From the NCBI RefSeq assembly GCF_020085105.1, contig NC_058052.1, positions 15,576,233-15,640,232 of the forward strand: a DNA stretch of 64,000 nucleotides. The letters run 5' to 3'. A program made the translations under genes and the position numbers. The notes beneath the pieces were generated by a model that was given only the letters and a program-made list of their open reading frames with translations, was not told where the DNA came from and ran no database searches. Of this stretch, positions 50,011 through 60,112 are shown piece after piece. How positions within the stretch are numbered: position 1 is the first letter of the stretch; the number at the start of each line of letters is the position of its first letter. This DNA comes from Siniperca chuatsi. Taxonomy: Eukaryota > Chordata > Actinopteri > Centrarchiformes > Sinipercidae.

Positions 50011-50423
50011 GATATCTTGAGGGTGTTTGTAGTCAGAGGGTCAGACTTTTGCCACGGTCCCGATGCTGGCTCTGTCCAGGTGTCCGACAGCTTTGAGGTG
50101 GAGACTATCCCTGCGTTGCTCTGCCCTCTCTTTGGGGAGCACTACCATGAGCAGCCAGCCCTCCACCGCAGCCAAGCCCCAGTTTCTAAGAACCCAGACT
50201 GCTCTGTTTCACCAAAGTAAAGCCAAAGCCAGCCCTGACCCAAACAAGCCCGCTTCAGGCAAGGACATATCTGACTGCATACAGTTAGCTGTTCTACCCA
50301 AACTTCAAATGTGTTGTAGAAAATGTTACAGTTCTGACCTGTGCACAGTGTTTCCCTGCTTTCTGCCCACTTTGTGCTGGAATGACTCTAGACCTTCATG
50401 ACACTGAAGAGTGACAAAATAAA
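50011..50423 (+). other. Possible unassigned exon with polyadenylation signal
   Basis: A good acceptor (TTTCTTTCTTTCAG ending at about 50009) is followed by an unusually GC-rich, non-repetitive stretch with overlapping open frames (49993-50220 and 50063-50401) and AATAAA at 50418-50423. I recognise no protein family in either frame. It lies between the likely first exon and the coding exons of SelU copy 2, so it may be an alternative terminal or 5' UTR exon. Confidence 0.25.
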
Positions 50424-50559
50424 TGAGTCATTTAATAATAATGATTTTATCATTTTTAAAATGTTTTGATAAGAGTCATGATTAAAGTTTGTAGTTTTAA
50501 CATTAACTCAGGACTGGAGTGTCATCTACTGCTGCTTGTTTGTCACCTTGGGCTTTTTT

Positions 50560-50655
50560 CCCCCACATTTTTCAGTATCTTCTGACCAAACAATTAATCA
50601 AGAAGATTAAGGCAGATTATTTGATAATGAAAATAACTGTTAGTTGCAGCCCTAC
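50560..50655 (-). repeat. CGATTAATCG-type dispersed repeat fragment
   Basis: TCTGACCAAACAATTAATCA and the end AACTGTTAGTTGCAGCCCTA match the terminal part of the family. Another small fragment is at about 52086-52125. Confidence 0.55.
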
Positions 50656-51027
50656 ATTACACTGCAAGATTTCCTAAAGAAAAAAAACTATTAAAATAAA
50701 TTAAAAAATTAATGAGGTTTAGATTAGAGTAAGGTGAGAAGAGGCTATGCTGGTAAGAAAAAAAAAGCACCACACTGACATGTTGATACAGCACTACGCT
50801 CAAACACAAGACAGAATCTGCAAGCTGGGTCTTGTTGGTCTCTTGGCCTCAGGGAGATCTGAGGTCTTTGTAAGAGAGAAAGTGTGTGTGTTTAGTCTGC
50901 AGTGCACAAGTAGCGAAAGAAATGTTCCTTTTGTATTATGACCATGTCAGACTTGTGACACATTTCTCTTCTCATGTTGCTGCCTTTTTGTGCTGCAGTG
51001 TTGTCCTCTGGGTCCGAGCTTGAGGGG

Positions 51028-52914
51028 ATGGGGATGTGGTCGTTGGGTCTGGGCGCTGTCGGAGCTGCGCTAGCCGGGATCTTCCTGGCCAACACTGATC
51101 TGTGTCTGCCTAAAGTTGCCCAGGCATCGCTCGAGCACCTTGAAGATGCCGACCTGCGCTCCACCATAGACGGTAGGCAGGCTCTCTGATTGGCTGTTTA
51201 ATAATGTCACCGACCAATAAGCCTGTCTTAACACCAGCTGTTGTTAAACCCATTAGGAGGAGAATTTGCATTACATCAGCACAAGAATCAGCCATTTTCT
51301 TTACTGCTGCATGTTTGTATGCATTGTACATGCAGTGAATGAGGTTCTGTGTGGTATTTAAGGCAAAGCTGCTTTCTTAAATCTGCTGGTATTACAGATT
51401 AGATCATTGTAAAGGTCTTTGCCGAAGCTGAAGGTCAAGTTACTGGGTTACTGTTAAGCATATTCAACATATAGATGTTCCATGTGACTATGGACATCTA
51501 GCTTTTTCTCCATTTGAAGGCTGCATCTTTTATCTTCCACACTATGGCTTTATTGAATACTTAAAGCAGTAAAACACATTAAATCCATGTGACTTTCTTT
51601 GATCGGGAACATGTCAGATTGGAGCTTTGTTTTAGAAACAGTTTCTTCTTGTTTTGTCTGCAGATGGCAAGGTCATCAAAGCAAAGAGCCTGTGGGACAC
51701 GAACGGGGCTGTGGTCATGGCCGTACGACGACCCGGATGATTTTTGTGCAGAGAGGTGATGGAGAGGGTGTTACACATAACTCAGCATATGAAATAGTGT
51801 ATGTGGGTAATATTTTCCATGATGATGATATCTCTCTCCCTCTGTGCAGGAGGCCTCTGAGCTGTCCTCTCTGAAGCCCCAGCTGGACGAGCTCGGGGTC
51901 CCTCTGGTTGCTGTGGTGAAGGAGAACGTCGGCTCAGAGATCCAGGACTTCAGACCGCACTTTGCTGGGGAGATCTACATAGATGAACAGGTTAGCAGTG
52001 GTAGATAATATCAGATCTTCCAGATCTCATCCTCATGTATCTCAGCATCACACACTGATAATGACAACATGTCCCAAAACCTGGCAACTAACGAATACTT
52101 TCATTATCAATTAATCTGCATTATTGTATTGTATTTTCTTAGGCTTCTATGATAGAAAACATTCAGACAAATAGAAATTATTCACATTTGGGAAGCTCAA
52201 GCTATTAAACAATTAATTATTAAAATGGCCAGTAAATTGTCAATTGATTAACTTTCTGTCTATTAACATAAATTTTTAATGGTCCTTTTATGGGGAATAG
52301 GCTATTAAGTAGTTATTGCTGTAAAATAAAAATAAGTCAAATATCTTGAGAACTAGATTTTAAGCGATCCTTCTGCATTACTGTATTCATCTGCCAAGGG
52401 GCAATTTGGCAAATGAGGTGATAAAGCAATTTTGGCCGTTCAAACATTAGTAAAATAAATCCATCGCATTACAGAAAATCATTACATGGAATGAAAAACG
52501 ACATCCAGCTAATCCTTTCCTACATGATACATTTCTCTTGATTGGGCTGACTAAAACCAAACTAATGTGATTGTAGAAACACTTCTACGGCCCACTGCAG
52601 AGGAAGATGGGGGGTCTGGGGTTCATTCGCCTCGGAGTGTGGCAGAACTTCATGCGGGCCTGGAGGTCCGGTTACCAGGGCAACATGAACGGCGAGGGCT
52701 TCATCCTTGGCGGAGTGTTCGTCATCGGAGCGGGAGACCAGGTAGCGTAGCAAACATCTGGACTTAATGAAAGCTTTATAAAACATGTCTGTATTTTAAT
52801 TGTGTGTTGTGTTTGCAGGGGATTCTCCTGGAACACCGTGAGAAGGAGTTTGGCAATAAGGTGGAGATCGCAGATGTTTTAGAGGCTGTTAAGAAAATTG
52901 TACCAGTGAAATAA
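51028..52914 (+). CDS. prxl2a: Selenoprotein U1 / peroxiredoxin-like 2A, tandem copy 2 (Sec-containing)
   Basis: Coding exons 51028-51172, 51664-51755, 51850-51990, 52577-52741 and 52819-52914 give 212 aa with the TGA at 51738-51740 read as selenocysteine (codon 74). The start MGMWSLGLGAVGAALAG aligns with the PRXL2A hydrophobic N-terminal anchor (GMWSIGAGALGAAA in human), making this the more orthologous copy. Other signatures: AVRRPGU then FLCRE (U74, C77), VAVVKENVGSEIQDF, FYGPLQRKMGGLGFIRLG, NGEGFILGGVFVIGAGDQ and GILLEHREKEFGNKVE. The family has a thioredoxin-like fold and antioxidant activity. The same phases and exon lengths as copy 1 show tandem duplication. The C-terminus ends KKIVPVK. 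Human carries Cys where this gene has Sec. Confidence 0.94.
51738..51740 (+). other. prxl2a: Selenocysteine codon (TGA), copy 2
   Basis: In-frame TGA between CCC-GGA and TTT-TTG-TGC at the position of the human PRXL2A redox cysteine. Coding conservation continues through three further exons, and a SECIS candidate lies downstream at 54866-54936. Confidence 0.9.
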
Positions 52915-53328
52915 GTTTTTTTTTTTCCATAAAACAAATGCCATTAGACAAAGTTACAGTGTATTTAGATCAAAACTAGAATTGAAGAAATAATTAGCAT
53001 TTTTAACTTGACACATATTGAGTTGTAGTCAGAGTCTGTCCGTCACTGTTTGTGTTGTTTAATATCACTATATTGTCTGTCTTTTGCACATTAATTTACT
53101 GTTGGTTACAAAAATTTAGCTGTGAAATTCAGGACAGAGCCAATATTATTTCAGGATTTGTCACTGATTATTCCTCTTTACCTCTGCAGACACCTCAAAG
53201 CTAATTTATTTTGAGACGGGTATTAAAAACAGGTACTAAGGGACTTAAAGGCAGCACTTTCATTCAGGTACATCAACCATTACATTTAAGATCATTTGAA
53301 ATCTTCTGTTTAGAGAACCACATAACGC

Positions 53329-53560
53329 CATCTTGGAATTATAAGGTTCCATCTGCATGCTGAGCAGTTTTGAGATATTGAGCTTCAAAGTTTTTGCATT
53401 CCAAATAGCAAAAATTATATGTAGAATAAGTCTCTTTCACAAGTGAAAATGACAGACAACCTAAATGTATTCTAAATGCACAATATCACAAATCCTGTCA
53501 AATTTGTAAATGGGTTTTTTGGAACAGGTCAAATGTAGATAGAACCTTGTAATCCTAAGA
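53329..53560. mobile_element. Small inverted-repeat element A in the copy-2 3' UTR
   Basis: The left terminus CATCTTGGAATTATAAGGTT and the right terminus GTAGATAGAACCTTGTAATC are imperfect inverted repeats of about 25 bp. It is followed 10 bp later by related element B. Confidence 0.55.
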
Positions 53561-53570
53561 ACTCACGTTC

Positions 53571-54726
53571 TGCTTGGAATTAAAAGGTTCCATCTAGAAA
53601 ACATGAAAAGAAGCAATGATGAGGAACACAAACAGTTTGCTCATAATTAACAGTGTCTAAATGTATGAGAAAATTAATTTAATGCTTTCTGACATTTTTA
53701 TGACATTTATTTCTTCTTTTAGGACAAATTGTATTTTTCTTATTCAAAAAAAGCATTGCAGGTAACGTATAAAGGTCAGTGCTAAATATTTTGTCCAGTG
53801 TAAAGGTCAATTTTAGGTAGGAATATGGTTGGTTATTAAACACATTATTCTAGGAACCATTAGTTTAAGTTTCCTTTGGGTTAGAAAGCAAGCAGCTACT
53901 GTAATAAATCTAACCAGGACTTTATTCCACAGAAAGTGGTAAGGGAAAGTATAAGGATTTTCTTGATATTCTCTCTACAGATCAGTATAGCAGGTAAATA
54001 AAATGTTGCATTCATCTACTATAGGAATTGTCCCAGCAATTAAGTGTAACGGCAGTGTTAGGTTTTGTTTTATATCAGAAATGTTGACTCTGATGCACCA
54101 AAATGTTTTATTTTGGGGGGAAAGTAAAGGGAAAAAAATAGATGGATGAATAAAATGAGTGTTTATGTTGTAATTAAGACCCCATCAATTAAATGTAGAC
54201 TATTTAATGACCTTTAAGGCTTAATGTTTATCAAATTTAAGACATTTTAAGACTTTTTAAAGAACTGCAATACATGTGTTCATGTTTCACAAAGTTTTAT
54301 AAACTTAATACATTTTTTTTGAAGGACAGCAGTACAAATACCAGGCCAGTTCAGTCTTGCTGAGGAGATTATTTAGATTGTTAGCTAACATGCTAGCCAG
54401 CTAACGCTACCTACTAATGTTAGCATGAATGTTAGTCTGGCAGCTAATGCTAACATTAAGACGTAAGCACTAAAAGGATAGATTCATGTTATTTGAAGTC
54501 TATACCCTTTATTCCAGTCATGGGCAAAACCCCAAACCTATCCTTTAGCTATTAATGTTAGCATTATTTGCCAGACTAACATTAGGAAGCTAGCGTTAGC
54601 TAGCTAGCATGGTAGCTAACAATGAAAATAGTCACTGAGCAGTGCGGCAACATGACAAAGAAGCAGAACCTGATTGGTCCTCATTTTGGACAAAAATGTC
54701 AGATAGAAGCTTATAATTCCAAGGTG
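53571..54726. mobile_element. 1.16-kb inverted-repeat element B in the copy-2 3' UTR
   Basis: The left terminus TGCTTGGAATTAAAAGGTTC and the right terminus (ending at 54726) AGCTTATAATTCCAAGGTG are inverted relatives of the same family as element A. Near the right end, 54380-54630 is itself an imperfect palindrome built of GCTAGC/GTTAGC motifs. No transposase frame is visible. Elements A and B separate the SelU copy 2 stop codon from its SECIS. Confidence 0.6.
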
Positions 54727-54853
54727 ATGCATAAATCAAAGGCTGGATTACACATTTGATTAATTATTCTATTAACTCTTTCTGTGTTCTGTGTTATCTC
54801 TGTTTCCTTCTCCTGGCCAGGCACTTAAATGGGCCTCCAACATGGCAGACGAG

Positions 54854-54872
54854 TGTGTGTGTGTGTGTGTGT
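54854..54872. repeat. (GT)n tract abutting the copy-2 SECIS
   Basis: Nine to ten GT units immediately 5' of the SECIS core. The sequence just 3' of the core (ACAGACA) is complementary to them. Confidence 0.9.
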
Positions 54873-54936
54873 TATAATGACAACTTGACTCTAAACTCAA
54901 CACTGAGAGGAGCAGGTTTGATGCTCAAACAGACAT
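54866..54936 (+). promoter_or_regulatory. prxl2a: SECIS element candidate (form II), copy 2, displaced
   Basis: About 1.96 kb after the stop. ATGA at 54877-54880, then 12 nt, AAA at 54893-54895, a CTC/GAG mini-stem (54896-54898 with 54905-54907) and TGAT at 54919-54922. Helix II pairs AACTTG and CTCT with GGAG and CAGGTT (10 bp with one bulged A). The quartet, the spacing, AAACTC, TGAGAGG and TGATGC are shared with the copy-1 SECIS. Helix I uses the tail of the adjoining (TG)n tract. Confidence 0.88.
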
Positions 54937-54980
54937 GTTCTGCAACTGACGCCATGTTGAGGAGTGTTTGTGGTGCCTGT

Positions 54981-54983
<3 letters not shown>

Positions 54984-55029
<46 letters not shown>
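54984..55029. repeat. (GT)n microsatellite
   Basis: About 23 GT units downstream of the copy-2 SECIS and upstream of the AATAAA at 55073-55078. Confidence 0.95.
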
Positions 55030-55035
<6 letters not shown>

Positions 55036-55072
55036 TTGTGTGTACCTGTACATGTGAATAATAGCTGCAGGA

Positions 55073-55078
55073 AATAAA
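55073..55078 (+). terminator. prxl2a: Candidate polyadenylation signal of SelU copy 2
   Basis: AATAAA (with another at about 55086) downstream of the SECIS. It gives a 3' UTR of about 2.2 kb, of which some 1.4 kb is inserted repeat. Confidence 0.55.
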
Positions 55079-55770
55079 AGCAATGAATAAAGAAGACCTC
55101 ATCACCATAGCTTCATTGTGCTCCTGTGTGTTTAATTTCCTCTGTATGTTGGGGCAACACTTGACCATAACACAATTTACACGTGTTGGTGGTAGATTCT
55201 CAGCAGGAGCAAAATAACCAACTCTTGTGAATGTCTTTGTATTTCTAGCACAAAAAAACAAACCTAAAATATAAAACTGCAGTACTCTGTGTTCCTTTAT
55301 ACCACGGCCACAGAAAATTCTCAATTCTGATTGGCAGGCAGGTGTGGATTAATTTTTAGTAGCTGGACTGTATAACCACCTATGATGTGGATATTTGTTT
55401 GCTGTTTCAAATTAGTATGTAGGTTCTTTGCCTCCGCATCCTTCATTACAGTCATGGAACATACAACTTGTCTGGTATTATCCTTTATATATTTCATGCA
55501 TTTATATCAGATGGTAAACATTTGCACTCCAAATGATTAGGATGGACTACAGAACAAAGATGATTCTGCTTTAAAATGTTTAAAAAATAATAGACTTTTT
55601 CTTCTTATTTGTACAAGACAGCAGTCTGCCTTGGTCCAGTTTGTGTCAGATTAATGGAGGGTAGGTATACTTGTTGATGTGAAAAAACTTGTTCTTCTGG
55701 TCAATCTTCACTTTGATGAACAGAACAATAAACTCGATGAGCCTCAGTTGTCCTTACTTGAATATATAAG

Positions 55771-58700
55771 TTTATTACAACACAAATCTGTCATCAGAGA
55801 ATAACTTGGTACATCTTGTATACATGGACACAGTCAAATACCCAAACACTTAAAGTAACATTATAGTCACTCAGCTTTATACAGTATGCCCCACGTCACA
55901 TAGAATCACGTATAATTACGCCACTGGGGAGGAGGCAGACAATGTGGGTTACCCTCGGTTGGTGCCATTCCTCATCCTTGACTAGCAGAGGAGTCTAACA
56001 AGGTCCCATCTTATCAGTATCTACAAGCACCCAGAGGACTGTGTGAGGCCTCCAAGATGAACCACTATGCCCCTCCAAAAATTTAACATTCCCTCATATC
56101 TACACATTTCTATCACACTTACAGTTTAAATTATATACCCACTCTCTTTTCCCTTTAGTCCAATGGCTTTTTCATCAAATCCTGTGTACTTTCCAGTAGC
56201 ACTAAATATACAGGAAAACAACTAAAATGAGCAAATCACCTTATATTAAATTTATAGCTACAGAAACAGAATATCCACATACTATGACTGAAAACTGAAG
56301 GCAAAGTTCTCATTTTCTGCTGAAAGCCAGAGATGGGTCCAAACATGTCAGTAAAAATTCACCGGTTACCACGTTTAAATCACTAATCCTGTGAATTATT
56401 TTATCCTCATACATCTAAACACAAGACATCCACTACTGGTACACTTACATGTATAACGCACGTTAATGTTTGTATGTCCAAGCTAGGTTGTTCACTTTGT
56501 GTGTGTGGCCAAAACATACTATTTAACAATTCAGATAACATCCTTAGTTTAATCTTTGTTTTATCTGATTCCTTCATACCTTCCTGGTTGTTAAACAAAC
56601 AAGCCTAATCAGATCTGTACTGGGTAATATTCACCTTCATTTTCAAGTTAATTTTCTGGCCTTTCCTCAAGAGCCAGATGACGATATTATATTTAAAAAA
56701 TATTTATAATACACAACATTTCATAATATCAAATTAAGCAGAAAGGTTTGGACATTAATGTTCCATATTTTATTCTATTGCTCTGAGTAAAACACAATTC
56801 ACATCAAGGAAATATATTTCAACACAATACAAAATAGAGGGAGAAAACACTGTGCACCTATACTGACAGGTATAGGTATAGCTTGTATTTAAGTTGTATG
56901 TACGTATATGACATAATCAAAACATTCATGGAGTGTAACAATAACAGAGATTGTCTTTACATTTGTGCCTTCAGTATGCAAAGATTTGACTTTTTTTTTC
57001 ATGGCATGCACAACCAAAGTTAGAAATTAGTGGGTTCTCAACCAGTGTGCCAAAATTCACTAGTGCTATGTGGAGAAAAGTCAACTTTATTATGAGATTT
57101 TACTGTAATGTCAATAAAATTGCTAACAATAATATGACCTTTAGCTTAACTAAAATGTATGTTGGGATTTATTTATGTATTCAGTATGTTAACTGTGTGT
57201 TAATAGCATAATGATGTTCTTGAAAAATTTGGTGTGCTGTTGAGTGTTGCACTGACACTGAAGGTTGAGGACCACTTGTAAAAAGTGTAAAACTGTAAAA
57301 AACTAAAACCTGGTTTTTCATGAGAAAAACCTGGCAAAAGGTCCATACGATAAAGCTGAAACACACTTCTTCTCCTCAATCCTGTACAATTCATACCCGT
57401 CTCATCTTTGGCTAGATCTATGGGTGCGACATGTTATGGTGGTACAGTACAGTCACAAGCTGAGATACATGTTTACAAATGTGTTTAAATACCGACTAAA
57501 ACCCTCCAGTTTTGTTCTTGACACTTTTGCGCCATAATTCAAAAAGCAGAAAAACACAAAGGAAAAAAGCAACTAATCTACTTGGTTATGGGCAATGAAA
57601 GCTGCCAGATAATGAATGAATTACAAATTAGCAGTAACATGACATTAGTTCATTCAACATTATCCAGCATTATAAACAAATACACTCTGCAATATATACT
57701 TTAAAAAGCTCTTTTTAAATAGCAACACAAATCCAACTAGCTCCTATAGCAGCACAGCAAAGGTCATATAGTGCAGTTTCACCCTCAGAAGGAAAACACC
57801 CCAAACACAATGCACAATAACTACCATCAGCACTGATAACGGGAAAAAAATGTCTTGACTGAGAAATAGTTTTGCTCATGGGGTTAAATGTTTATATGAA
57901 AATATGAATGACGACAGAGAGTAAAAGAGCAAAAGGAGAGCTTCTTTCCAAAATGAGATTTCCATCATTTAAAAATAATACAAAGACATCCACATTCTCA
58001 TATAGAAGTGAGAAGTCATATCAAGACGCTCTCTTTCAGGAGAGGGTCGTGTATGTATATAAAATGTGGCAAATTCAGGTGGCAACATTTTTCAAAAATG
58101 ATCTGGAGAGCACTTTGGAAAGAAACCCTTCAATTTTAGGATCACATATAAACACAATCATTGTGTATTTCTGTCTGCACAGAAGTTGATTCATAAAATT
58201 ACAATAGTTGTGCAGTTGCTACAGTCGCTTAACACCCACCATCAGTTTACTTTAAATGAATGATTGAACTTCAAATTTCAGAAACAAACCCAAGTGACTG
58301 ACATTGTTGTCCAATGCATATGTGGGGCCGGTGGATTCACCAACAGAGGCACACCTTTCAGTTAAAATTTCTCTTGCATACTCACTCTTTAAAATTCCTC
58401 ATGCATATATATCTCCAAGAAAATTAGACTTATTCTTGCATAATCCAGACAGACGACACTGGGATACAGCTGATATTTCCTCACGTACACCATCATCACT
58501 AACTAACTAACCACACTGGACAGTCGTGTTTGGAGAGTTTGGTTGACAATGTGAATGAATTTGATCAGAGAAGCTCAAACTCAGCCAAACTGTCCACTTT
58601 AACAATGCAACAACAAAGACTGTGCACACAGTTACCCATTGCCCTGACCTACAAATAAGCATTTAGTATTATGATTTTGTCACGCCACATTAGCTACTTT

Positions 58701-60063
58701 CATTTGGTACAATGGGACATCTATGGCTCAAGTGCAAACAACAGTTTTGCAGATGGCTAGCTAGCTGTTGCACATGAAAACCCTGTATCTCCAATTTTAA
58801 GGAACTGAAATTAGACAGCTTCTACATATAAACTTCTCATGCAATCCTCCAGTTCAAGTGTGGATATTAAAACCAGCAAAATCTGAGTTACAAAGCAACA
58901 GCAATACATTGTTGTCCATCCTCTGCATGTCGCTATATTTAAATTTAGCAACATGTAGACAGTATATTCATCCACCTGACAACCACTGAAACAAACACCA
59001 CCAGCTACAACAATCAAATAATTCATTCATATGCCACTAAAAATAGCGACTGCACTAGTTCATAAAGTGATCTCAGTTGAATAAAAGGCCTTGAAAAACA
59101 GGCTGCCGCTGCCATGGCAACAATACATATTTATGCTGATAGAAACCACACTCAGTGTTTACTGATGTACTCTATGGCTGTGCTTCATGAGCTTTTGCAG
59201 TATAATTTCTACATATTTTCTTTGCCACGTGTATCTAGCACCTCATTGCCTGGTCTATATTGCCTGGAATATGAAGGAGCATAAGTACACTTAAAGGAGA
59301 GTTGAAGAGAGTAAGAAGCTGCACCAGATAACGAGGAGTACAACACACAAGGAAGTTATTCATCAAGGGTTGGACTATTATTTAGAGCTAATTAACACAC
59401 TGGTTTTTCCAGTATAACTACCTGGTGGATCTACAAGGTGGAAATTAATTAGTGGCAAGAATCTTAACATACTAGTCACACTAGTCAGTGTGTAATAGCT
59501 TAAAATAATACTTTTCAAAACAGAATAATGCAACGATGACTAGCAAGAATTGGAAAGAGGAAATCTAAGTGAGTATGGGACACAAGGCAAAAAAGATTGT
59601 TACATTCAGAAGCAATTACATATACGATTTACAAGCACAAGCCTCCATTTTAAACTGGAGTTACAAATAATTTATCTGAGGGTTTAAAACTTCGATGAAC
59701 CTGAATACAACATGAATTATTGGTGAACACAAATCAGTAACTTCATGAACTGCGACCAAAGGAAGACACACCACAACACAATAATAGGAGTTTTCTTTTC
59801 TAAGTAGTGCCATCTATGTGCAGAGAGAACTGTAAGTGATCTTCCTTCTCAAAGTGAATTGTTTTCCCTTCAGTGAATTCTCTTTTTCAAATGGTCAAAC
59901 AATCAACGCCCTCCACTGTTAAACTCGGAGCAGCTCCATGCTGTCAAATTCAAAAAAACAACTGCAGCAGTACACATAACAAAAATGCATAAATAAATGT
60001 TATTTTACCCTTCCACTTGTGCCCACAGGACAATAGATATATATGTGTGAGTGTCTGTATGTC

Positions 60064-60094
<31 letters not shown>

Positions 60095-60112
60095 GAGGTG
60101 TGTAGGCTATTC
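55771..60112 (-). other. Probable long 3' UTR of the sideroflexin gene
   Basis: No coding frame of note lies on either strand and little obvious repeat. A minus-strand AATAAA (TTTATT at 55771-55776) could end a 4.3-kb 3' UTR; nearer alternatives exist (e.g. about 57085). The stretch between 55090 and 55770 shows nothing recognisable. Confidence 0.4.
60064..60086. repeat. (GT)n microsatellite just beyond the sideroflexin stop
   Basis: About 11 GT units, 27 bp from the stop codon in the 3' UTR. Confidence 0.9.

Noticed and set aside
53100-53175. GTGA...TGAT hairpin just after the copy-2 stop as SECIS
   Set aside because: The helix is asymmetric and the spacing to the apical bases is wrong; the element at 54866-54936 matches copy 1 far better.
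54705-54770. Second GTGA...TGAT SECIS-like hairpin
   Set aside because: It overlaps the terminal inverted repeat of element B and lacks a proper helix I.
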